From: SB11 sp943370295
GTDB taxonomy: Bacteria; Bacteroidota; Bacteroidia; UBA8524
Length of the DNA: 64,000 bases
Assembly (NCBI GenBank): GCA_943370295.1
Contig: CALRQL020000006.1
Span: 1 to 64,000, forward strand
Reading direction: 5' to 3'
Shown here in pieces: positions 43,264-51,000 of this stretch. The notes under the pieces were generated by a model. That model ran no database searches, had not been told where the DNA came from, and saw only the letters and a list, made by a program, of their open reading frames with translations. Within the stretch, counting starts at the first letter, position 1, and every line of letters starts with the position of its first letter. The translations under genes were made by a program, and so were the position numbers.

Positions 43264-44204
43264 TCAGTACTTACAATTTCGGGAACCATAAAGCTCAGGG
43301 GATTTGAAACCGTTTGAGGTTCAGCCGCCCCTGCTGCTGTTTTTATAAAGCCTTCAGGCAAGCCGTTCATAAATTGTTTGGCTTTCAATAATTCGGCGTG
43401 GTATTCATCAAACGGCGGAATGTTACTATCCCACTCCAGCAATAACGATGTGCCGCCCGTGCGTTGCCACGCAAGGCTAAACAACTCCCACACGCCGGGT
43501 ATTACCTGCCTGTCGTGGGTATCAATAATGTGTGTGCCGCAGTATTGATGGCCTGCTAAGTGCATTTGCACAATACGGTCGTGGGGCAGGTTTTCAATGT
43601 ATTCAACCGCATCCATATCGTTGTTATAGCAGGTAACGTAAACGTTGTTCACATCCAGCAGCAACCCGCAACCGGTTTCATCGGTAAGGGCGGTTAAAAA
43701 TTCCCACTCGGGTATATTTGAGTGCTTAAACGCCAGATAGGTACTGGGATTTTCAAGCACCAACGGACGCTCAAGGTAGTCTTGAACTATTTTTATACGG
43801 TCGGATATGTGTTTTAAACTTTCAAAGGTAAGGGGCACGGGCAACAGGTCGTGGGTATTTACTCCCAGCACTCCCGTCCAGCAAAGATGGTCGCTAATCC
43901 AAGCGGGATTCACCTCGGCTGCCAGCTTTTTCAATTTCCCCAAATAGTCAAAATCAACAGGGTCGGTGCTACCAATGGATAACGAAACCCCGTGCATGGC
44001 AATTGGATAACGCTCTGCTACCTGCCGCAAAATGTGGCGTGGACGTCCGCCGGTATCCATAAAATTTTCTGAAATAATTTCAAACCAATCAACGGCGGGC
44101 CAATGCTCGGTAATGTGGTTAAAATGTATGTTGCGTAAACCCAAGCCCAACCCTATATTGGGCAACCGGCTCAGCATTTGTGCATACTCTTGGGTTGTTT
44201 TCAT
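43260..44204 (-). CDS. DUF692 multinuclear iron oxidase (MNIO, HvfB/BufB-like)
   Basis: A 314-residue DUF692/MNIO protein, a TIM barrel with two or three iron ions that oxidatively rewrites Cys or other residues in peptides (MbnB, TglH and bufferin enzymes are relatives). The metal ligands expected for the family are visible: His71 (MHGVSLSIGS), Asp105-His106 (ISDHLCWTG), Glu151 (LENPSTYL), Asp184-Asn186 (LLDVNNVYVT), His215 (VQMHLAGH), Asp228-His230 (IDTHDRQV) and Glu257 (LLEWDSNIP). It is encoded between the DUF2063 partner and a Cys-rich protein, which is the likely substrate. Confidence 0.95.
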   Translation of the reverse strand: MKTTQEYAQMLSRLPNIGLGLGLRNIHFNHITEHWPAVDWFEIISENFMDTGGRPRHILRQVAERYPIAMHGVSLSIGSTDPVDFDYLGKLKKLAAEVNPAWISDHLCWTGVLGVNTHDLLPVPLTFESLKHISDRIKIVQDYLERPLVLENPSTYLAFKHSNIPEWEFLTALTDETGCGLLLDVNNVYVTCYNNDMDAVEYIENLPHDRIVQMHLAGHQYCGTHIIDTHDRQVIPGVWELFSLAWQRTGGTSLLLEWDSNIPPFDEYHAELLKAKQFMNGLPEGFIKTAAGAAEPQTVSNPLSFMVPEIVSTE

Positions 44205-44264
44205 GGTAATTAAACACTCTTTTGCGCCTGCAATTTCAATCTCTTCCTTTTTTAATAATTATAT

Positions 44265-44292
44265 AAGCAAGGCGGGGTTACCCGCCTTGCTT
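44265..44292 (-). terminator. Attenuator-like hairpin between the Cys-rich gene and the MNIO gene
   Basis: AAGCAAGGCGGG and CCCGCCTTGCTT form a perfect 12-bp stem with a GTTA loop. It follows the Cys-rich gene by about 60 bp and precedes the MNIO gene by about 60 bp. On the minus strand an AT-rich but not pure U-tract follows, so termination may be partial. That would give more precursor than enzyme, as is common in RiPP operons. Confidence 0.6.
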
Positions 44293-44355
44293 ACCAAACT
44301 TTAGGTTATTTATTTTTACAGCTAATCCTGTTTTAAAACAATGCGTTGATTATGA

Positions 44356-44988
44356 TTATACGTTAGGACTGGTTTTGCACACATTGGCATCGGTGTTGGC
44401 ACTTTCTGCCTTGCTGCCGCACAATACGCTGCACTTGCTTTCTTTCAAGCCAAAGGTGCAGTTCATATCACCACTGCTGCCACAAGCGTCGTAAGGGCCA
44501 AGGCTTTTCAGCCACCACGATGGAGGACCATCAGGAAAGCGCGGAGTACCAAATTCACGACCTTCTTTGGTTAAGCGTTCTTCAAACAGTTTGCGAGCAA
44601 GTTTCCAAACACTCTGTCCGGTATTGGTGCCCTGTGTGCTGATACGTTCGGCTTGTATTGGGGTTGCGCAACTGCCTTTCCATGCGCAATCATTTGCTGC
44701 CGGTTTATCTTGCTCTTCGGCACTGCCGTATAAACCGCAACCGCCTTGTCCCCTGCAATTGTTAAGGGTATGGCAAACGTGCGTGGTGGTGGCGCAAAAG
44801 CCTGTACCCGCGCAGTTATTGGTGCCAAAGCGGTCGTGGCCTTGGCAGGCGTTTAAGCCCATACATGCGTGCAACTCTAACGGTACAAAAGTGGTGCTTG
44901 ATGTTGTTGACGGTGTTGTTGACGAACTGCCGCAGCCATTACTACCACTGCTGCCGCAACCGTTGCTATAATATATCCTGTTAATCAT
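44356..44988 (-). CDS. Cys-rich protein, candidate MNIO substrate (bufferin-like precursor)
   Basis: A 210-residue protein with 16 Cys. In the central part (42-107) Cys recur as C-x5-C: 42/48, 59/65, 72/78, 78/84 and 101/107, in units such as ACMGLNACQG, NCAGTGFCAT, HVCHTLNNC and CRGQGGCG. The C-x-G-x-N-x-C-x-G style is that of DUF692-associated Cys-rich peptides. The N-terminus (YYSNGCGSSGSNGCGSSS) and C-terminus add further Cys pairs (169/177, 186/190). Unlike classical bufferins there is no Sec signal peptide. It lies between a ferritin-like gene (33-bp gap) and the MNIO gene. The role as modified metal-binding peptide is inferred from context. Confidence 0.85.
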   Translation of the reverse strand: MINRIYYSNGCGSSGSNGCGSSSTTPSTTSSTTFVPLELHACMGLNACQGHDRFGTNNCAGTGFCATTTHVCHTLNNCRGQGGCGLYGSAEEQDKPAANDCAWKGSCATPIQAERISTQGTNTGQSVWKLARKLFEERLTKEGREFGTPRFPDGPPSWWLKSLGPYDACGSSGDMNCTFGLKESKCSVLCGSKAESANTDANVCKTSPNV

Positions 44989-45021
44989 GGGTGTATATTT
45001 ATTTTTAGCGTTGATAATGGA

Positions 45022-46317
45022 TTAAAAACTAACGGGTTCACCTGCAATACTGCTCATATCAGGCAAGGTAGCAAAACGGCCGGGCAGGCTGCTTGGCGGA
45101 TTAAGGCTGCTTGGTATGGCGTTGTACAAGGCTATAATCTGCGATTTTGCTGTAGATTCAGGCGAAAACTCGTAGTTCTCAAAAGTGGGGGCGGCATAGT
45201 TGCCATCGGGTAGGGTGAGGCTGGTAATAAAATCGCACAGGGTGCTAAGCATAAACACCATACCCTTGTGAATACCAAAGTTAAATATCTCGCTTTGTTG
45301 GGGCATAGGGTTGCGGTAGCAAGCCTCCATCATCATATACATGTAGGTGTAAACAGCATTCAGCAAGTTTGATACAGTTTGTATATCGGCAGGATAATGT
45401 TCGGTTTTGGGATTTAAGGGGTACGGTTTTACGAAGTATTTTACATCATCGGCAAAGTTTGGAAACTCAGCATGCAAATCAACAAACTTGCGGTAATGCG
45501 ATTCTTCGTCGTGCATTTTATCGTCGGTGGTATGATCGTCGGCAATAGTACCCTCGCCTTGGTGCACAATAGTTTCAATGGCTTTGCGGGCAGCCGCATT
45601 ACTGTCTATTATTACCAAATCGCCGCTATCATCTGCATTAGTAAACTTAGGTTTGTGGTATTTATCGTAATACAGTGTATCTACGTTGTTATGGGTATAG
45701 TAATTATTACCGGGGCCTAACTGGGGCTGACCTGCAAACTTTTCATAATCCTCGGGCTTAATGTTTGCCTCAATATAATCCAAAATGCTTTGGTAAAACT
45801 GTCCGATTGATACCCAATGGTCGGGGATTTCGTTGCTATTCGGCACACCGCCGGGGCTTTCAATTTGTATGAACTGCTCCAATTGCTCGGCTGAAAACGG
45901 TGCTAAACTGATACTAAGTTCAGGAAAACGACCGGGCAAGTTAGTAGGCCAGTTGGTAGGGGAAATACCCACCAAATCAGGCATACCTATAAGGGCACGG
46001 TGCAGGTTGGATGCCAATGCCATGTGCAGCATTTCTTCAATCACTACACTCATAATGGTGGCGCCTGCTTTGTTGGCAAACACCATTATTTCAGCTGATT
46101 TTTCGAGGGCTGTTTTTGCTGCAATGGCAGCGGGCAAGCCTTCATCAATGTATTTATTGGTGTAATCGGCTTGAATTTGGTCTTGATTAGGGGTGCGGAT
46201 AATTGAATAGTAGGTGTACAGGTAAATAGGAATGGTTGACATCTCAATGTCGATGGCCTCCTGCAATGCATGGGCAAGCGACTGTTGGTCCTTTGCCAGG
46301 GTTAAAAATCTTTTCAT
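45022..46317 (-). CDS. Ferritin-like protein (VioB-type, PF12902-like)
   Basis: A 431-residue ferritin-like protein of the iminophenyl-pyruvate dimer synthase (VioB) type. The di-iron helices are visible: EAIDIEMSTIPIYLYTYYSI with Glu25, VVIEEMLHMALASNLHRALIG with Glu94, Glu95 and His98, and later DEESHYRKFVDLH. It has no signal peptide. It is the first gene of the minus-strand cluster with the Cys-rich protein, MNIO and DUF2063 genes. It may add a second oxidative step to the peptide or handle iron for the MNIO; neither is proven. It is divergent from arsR with a 239-bp gap that should contain both promoters. Confidence 0.88.
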   Translation of the reverse strand: MKRFLTLAKDQQSLAHALQEAIDIEMSTIPIYLYTYYSIIRTPNQDQIQADYTNKYIDEGLPAAIAAKTALEKSAEIMVFANKAGATIMSVVIEEMLHMALASNLHRALIGMPDLVGISPTNWPTNLPGRFPELSISLAPFSAEQLEQFIQIESPGGVPNSNEIPDHWVSIGQFYQSILDYIEANIKPEDYEKFAGQPQLGPGNNYYTHNNVDTLYYDKYHKPKFTNADDSGDLVIIDSNAAARKAIETIVHQGEGTIADDHTTDDKMHDEESHYRKFVDLHAEFPNFADDVKYFVKPYPLNPKTEHYPADIQTVSNLLNAVYTYMYMMMEACYRNPMPQQSEIFNFGIHKGMVFMLSTLCDFITSLTLPDGNYAAPTFENYEFSPESTAKSQIIALYNAIPSSLNPPSSLPGRFATLPDMSSIAGEPVSF

Positions 46318-46532
46318 AGGTTTAGTTAAGGTTGCTACCGATGATGAAAACTGATAGTATTTTCAAGGGTTATGCAGTGATTATCATTGATAGTTTACAG
46401 TTAATTAGTTAGCATCGAAGTACATAAATTAATAACCAAAAAGCAACGGAAACAATTATTTATAACCATTCTAAATTGTTGTTTTCAAAAGGCAGAAAAT
46501 TTTTGTTTGTTGGGTATGAAATTTATATCGTA

Positions 46533-46544
46533 ATATTGCAATAT
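46533..46544. promoter_or_regulatory. ArsR-type operator ATATTGCAATAT over a -7 box
   Basis: A perfect 12-bp palindrome starts 24 bp before the arsR ATG. It overlaps TAATATTG (46531-46538), a 7 of 8 match to the -7 consensus, so a bound repressor would block transcription. The location fits autoregulation by ArsR. The interval 46318-46530 shows no other firm element. Confidence 0.6.
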
Positions 46545-46556
46545 AGTAGTAAAGCG

Positions 46557-46886
46557 ATGGGAGCCACAAAAACAGACTATTTTACCAACAGACAGAACCA
46601 ATTGGCCGCTTTGGCAAAGGCATTAGCGCATCCGGCACGCATTGCCATTTTGGATTATTTGCTTAAAGTGGATGCCTGTGTTTGCGGTGATATTGTTAAT
46701 GAATTGCCCCTTGCACAGCCAACTGTTTCGCAACATCTGAAAGAACTTAAAACTGCCGGCCTTATTAAAGGCAGTATTGAGGGCAACAGTATTTGCTATT
46801 GCATAAACGAAAAGGCATTGGGGCAATTGCAGGAGTTTTTTAATGCAATTACCGCCCATGAGGATATAAAGAATAAATGCTGCTAA
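46557..46886 (+). CDS. arsR: ArsR-family metalloregulator
   Basis: A 109-residue winged-helix repressor. The DNA-binding part is ALAHPARIAILDYLL and QPTVSQHLKELKTAGLI (about 54-70). The alpha-3 site reads DACVCGD, with Cys41 and Cys43, the typical As(III)/Sb(III) sensing pair, and two Cys end the protein (108-109). I start at ATG 46557, after the operator; the frame from 46476 runs through the promoter. It heads the arsenic operon and should repress it until metalloid binds. Confidence 0.95.
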   Translation: MGATKTDYFTNRQNQLAALAKALAHPARIAILDYLLKVDACVCGDIVNELPLAQPTVSQHLKELKTAGLIKGSIEGNSICYCINEKALGQLQEFFNAITAHEDIKNKCC

Positions 46887-46899
46887 TAACAACAACTAT

Positions 46900-47358
46900 A
46901 TGAGATTATCGGACGTGAAAAAACACCTTAGCACAATGGATACGCTTTCTTTTGTGCTTGAAAACGGGGAACAGGTGCCTGCCCATTTCCACATTACAGA
47001 GGTGGGATTAATTACTAAACGTTTTATTGACTGCGGTAATACGGTGCGCAATGAAACGGTGGTGAGTATGCAACTATGGGATGCTAATGATTACGACCAC
47101 AGGCTTGCCCCTGAGAAACTACTGAAGATTATTGCCTCATCAGAAAGGATACTGGGCATTGAAGACCAAGAGGTAGAGGTGGAATACCAAGGACAAACAA
47201 TTGGCAAATACGGCATTGATTTTAACGGTACCCGATTTGTACTTACCAATAAAAAAACAGCTTGCCTTGCCGAAGACCAATGCGGAGTGCCTGTGGTGAA
47301 AAAGAAAATTGCTTTGAGTGAATTGCAATGTTGCCCGCCGGGAGGGGGCTGTTGCTAA
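46900..47358 (+). CDS. DUF6428 arsenic-operon protein
   Basis: A 152-residue protein assigned to DUF6428, a family seen in Bacteroidota arsenic operons. Its body (LSFVLENGEQVPAHFHITEVGLITKRFIDCGN) carries His and Cys, and the C-terminus ends in a dense Cys cluster, LQCCPPGGGCC. There is no signal peptide. The thiol-rich tail might bind or carry As(III); this is inference. It lies 13 bp after arsR, and its stop overlaps the start of a 41-codon gene (TAATG). Confidence 0.85.
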   Translation: MRLSDVKKHLSTMDTLSFVLENGEQVPAHFHITEVGLITKRFIDCGNTVRNETVVSMQLWDANDYDHRLAPEKLLKIIASSERILGIEDQEVEVEYQGQTIGKYGIDFNGTRFVLTNKKTACLAEDQCGVPVVKKKIALSELQCCPPGGGCC

Positions 47359-47483
47359 TGAAAGAGTTTATAAAAAAATATAAGAAGCCCATACTTATTA
47401 CTGCCACTTTACTTATACTAAATGTGGTGTATGGGTTTGATGCTCGATTTACTATAATAAATATTGTTTGGCTTTTTGTTTAA
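47358..47483 (+). CDS. 41-residue membrane microprotein of the ars operon
   Basis: A short frame begins with ATG at 47358, overlapping the DUF6428 stop by one base (TAATG), and ends at TAA 47481-47483. The product starts with a basic MKEFIKKYKKP, then ILITATLLILNVVYGF (one TM), DARF, and a second hydrophobic run TIINIVWLFV. The coupling to its neighbour and the 7-bp gap to arsC suggest real translation. Its role is unknown; it could be a helper of a membrane transporter or a topological tag for a partner. It is too short for standard gene finders. Confidence 0.65.
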   Translation: MKEFIKKYKKPILITATLLILNVVYGFDARFTIINIVWLFV

Positions 47484-47490
47484 TGGTTGT

Positions 47491-47907
47491 ATGAAGAAAG
47501 TATTGGTTTTATGCACGGGCAACAGTTGCCGCAGCCAAATTGCCGAAGGTTATTTAAGGCATTTTGCAGGAAGTACTGCCCAAATATATAGCGCAGGTAT
47601 TGAGACCCACGGGGTGAATCCAAGGGCAATAGCTACTATGCTTGAAGACGGTATTGACATATCTGGGCACACCTCTAATAATGTGGATGAGTATGCTGAT
47701 ATTGATTTTGATTACGTGATTACGGTGTGTGATAATGCAAAGGAAAGCTGCCCGATTTTTCCGGGCAAGGCTAAGAAGTTTCACCACAATTTCCCCGACC
47801 CTGCAAAGGCAAAAGGTAGCGAGGATGAAATTGCTGCGGAGTTTAGACAGGTACGCCAACAAATTAAGGAGTATATGCAGCAATTTGCGGCTACGTATTT
47901 AGCGTAA
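47491..47907 (+). CDS. arsC: Arsenate reductase, LMW-phosphatase (thioredoxin) type
   Basis: A 138-residue ArsC of the low-molecular-weight tyrosine phosphatase fold. The P-loop is C8-TGNSC-R14 with nucleophile Cys8, followed later by Cys80 and Cys87 (VITVCDNAKESCPIFPG). The 72- and 7-residue spacings equal those of the Cys10/82/89 relay of S. aureus pI258 ArsC, which reduces As(V) with thioredoxin. The general acid is Asp in HNFPDPAKA. ATG 47491 gives the usual MKKVLVLC start; the longer frame from 47464 overlaps the microprotein. No As(III) efflux gene follows in this window. Confidence 0.95.
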   Translation: MKKVLVLCTGNSCRSQIAEGYLRHFAGSTAQIYSAGIETHGVNPRAIATMLEDGIDISGHTSNNVDEYADIDFDYVITVCDNAKESCPIFPGKAKKFHHNFPDPAKAKGSEDEIAAEFRQVRQQIKEYMQQFAATYLA

Positions 47908-47937
47908 AGCACTGTAAAGGGGGCAACCCTTTTGTTA

Positions 47938-47983
47938 CAAGGGCACTAAGGAACAAGATAAAAGTTGTGCCTTGGTGCCCTTG
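47938..47983. repeat. CACAAAG-type palindrome between convergent genes
   Basis: CAAGGGCACTAAGGAACAA and TTGTGCCTTGGTGCCCTTG pair with two mismatches around GATAAAAG. It follows arsC and precedes the end of the histidine kinase gene, and may terminate both. Confidence 0.65.
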
Positions 47984-48012
47984 CTCAGTATAAAATAACT
48001 ACCCTGCAAGCG

Positions 48013-51000
48013 CTATGCTTTGGGCCATGTAAAGTAAAAGTGTGCGCCTTGGCCTTTGGCTGATTCAACCCACACCTTCCCGTCTTTTTCTTCAACAATC
48101 TTTTTCACAATGGCAAGCCCTACGCCCGTTCCCTCTACTTTATCGCGGGCTTCAAGAGTTTGGAAAATCACAAATATTTTATCGTGATATTCGGGCTCAA
48201 TGCCCTGCCCGTTATCAGCCACTTCAAACTTATACCATGCGCCTTCGTCGTAGCAATTAATGTCAATGGTAGGCTTCGGATTGCTTCCGTTGTACTTAAT
48301 GGCGTTGCTGATAAGGTTAGAAAATACCTGCTCAAGGGCAATCCGTTCTGTATTAAGCACGGGGAATTTGCCGTGCAGGCTAATTTTGTAGTGCGTGGGT
48401 GGCGACAACATCTCCAAAATACTGTTCACCAGTATGGTAACATCTACTTTTGAAGGGGTTACTTTTATGCGGCCCGCACGCGAATAACTTAAAATACCGT
48501 TAATTAAATCTTCGAGCCTGCTTACGCGCCCGCGCAACAGTTGAAACTGGCGGGCGGTTTCGCCTGCCAGTTTACCTTCAAGGTCCTCCTCAATCCACAT
48601 ACTTAAATTGTTGATGGCCCGCAAGGGTGCTTTCAAGTCGTGCGAAACAATGTAGGCAAATTGGTCAAGCTCTTTATTTATTCGTTCCAAATCCCCTGTG
48701 TACTCTTTCAAGCGGCGTTCGGCCTCTTTTTCTTTACTGATATCCTGAAACACCCCTTTCAAAATAGGCACCCTGCCATGTTCTATCACCGGTACCCCTT
48801 TGGTTTTTACGTCCAGTAAATTTCCTTTGGCTGTAATTACCTGCGACTCGATATCGAAAGGAGTTTTGTTGTGTAAGGCCTCTTTTACAGCTTCAATAAT
48901 AGCTTCGCGGGTTTCTTCGGTATAAAACAGGTGCACATTATTAAGCGTGGGGGCAAACGTTTCGTCCACCTCATGTATAGTTCTCATCTCCCTGCTCCAT
49001 GTTACCTCGCGGGTTTTCATGTCAATTTCCCAACTTCCAACGCGGGCAATGTGTTGGGCTTCTTCCAGCTCGGCTTGCGATTTTAGTATCCGTTGCTCGG
49101 CCAGTTTACTCTCTGTCACATCAAAATTCACCCCAATCATACGGATGGGTTTTCCGATTGCGTTTCTGTACAGTTTAGATATGGCAGCCACGTATTTAAT
49201 CTCTCCATCCCCGCCTAACACCCTAAATGTGTCAGTGTAATCACCTTGCGTACCGCTTATGGTGTCTTGAACACTATCAAACACCCGTTGTTTATCCTCG
49301 GGGTGTAGTGTTTTATCAAACGCATCGTAATCTCCCCCAAAATCATTAGGGTTAAGATTAAATAGCGAGTACATTTCTTTGTCCCACAGCAACGCACCGG
49401 TTTCCAAATTCCAATCCCAAATACCCAGCTTGGCTGCATTAATAGCCAATGATAAACGCTCTTGGCTTTCTTTTAGCTTTTCTTCGGCCATTTTGCGTTC
49501 GGTAATGTCTAACCCAAAACCTATCACATTCTGTAATTCGCCTTTATCATTCAACAACGGCGACATACGGCGCAATACCCAAATACGGCCTTGGGGAGTA
49601 TCTATGGGTTCTTCAAACTCTATCTGCTGTCTGGAGTAAGCAACTTTGTTAAATATGGCTCTGCGGTTGTGGGCTATGGCTTTATCACGCCCGTATTGTT
49701 CGCAATAATCGTAATCGTCTTTGCCTATCACAAAGGCCCTTTTCTCAGGGTCGCGTATGGCCACTTCGTTTGCGAACAAGTAACGGTGCTTATTGTCAAA
49801 CACCACAATATCAGTAGGTATGCGGTTTAGTATTACTTCGTAAAAATCTTGTAATCGTTTGTTTTTTTCTTCGGCCTCTTTGCGCTCTGTAATATCGCGT
49901 GAGTTGATTACAATGCCGTTTATTCCGGGGGTATTTAGCAAGTTACTGCCAATACTTTCAACATTTACCCAGCTGCCGTTGCGATGCCTAAGCCTAAACT
50001 CAATAGGGTCTGATACGCCACCTCGCTCTATGCCTTTGGCCAGCTCAACACTTGCTTTGTCAACATCATCAGGATGTATAAACTCAAAAATGCTTTTACC
50101 TATTACTTCCTCTTCGATATAGTTAAAAGTTCGGTAAAACGAGGGGCTCTCATAAATGGTATGCCCCCCTGCATCAATAATAGTGGTAATATCGTTACTG
50201 TTTTGCACTAACAACCTAAAGCGGGTTTCGCTTTCAGTAAGCCTTTGTTCAGCCTCTACCTTTTCGGTTATATCAGTAATAATCCCTTGAAAGTGTATTG
50301 CCTTCGACCGTTTTACATCCCACTCAATACTGTTGTCAGAGTCAATCCAATGGTAATTGCCTTGGCTATCGCGCATCCTAAACCGCAGGCTTACCCTCAC
50401 TGCCTTTTCTTTAAATGATTGTAATACCTTTTGTATGGTAGGTTTCACATCATCGGGGTGCACAAATTCTGTAAAAGCTACATTGTTTTGAATCCACACT
50501 TGCGCATCGTACCCCAATTGCGAAACATTTTCAGTGATGTACTCAATGTTTAGTTTAAAGTTGGGTTTCCACCGCACCAGTATAGATGGACTGTTTTTTA
50601 CGATTAGCGCAGCAATTTTTTCTTTTTCTTCTGCCTCTTTTATTGCAGTAATATCGGTGTGGGTACCAATAAACCGCCTGCGCTTGTGGCCTTTTATGTC
50701 TATGCTTTCAATTATCTTTCCCCTGTCAAGTATCCATTTGTAACTGCCGTTTTTGCACAGTAGCCTATGCTCGCTGCTGTAATATGGAGTACTGCCTTTT
50801 ATATGAGCGTTTACTTTTTCATAAGTGGCTTCCAAATCATCAGGATGTACTCTTTTTTCCCACTCGGCAAGTTCGTTGGGCAGCTCGTGGTCGGCATATC
50901 CAAGCATTTTTTTCCAAGTCTCACTAAAAAACACCTCGTTGGTTTCAAGGTTCCAATCCCACATCCCGTCTTCATTGCCGCTAAGTGCATACTTCCAGCG

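Noticed and set aside
46360..46420. Fur-box-like stretch TGATTATCATTGATA upstream of the ferritin-like gene
   Set aside because: Only a partial match and no clear dyad; too weak to call although an iron-controlled promoter would make sense.
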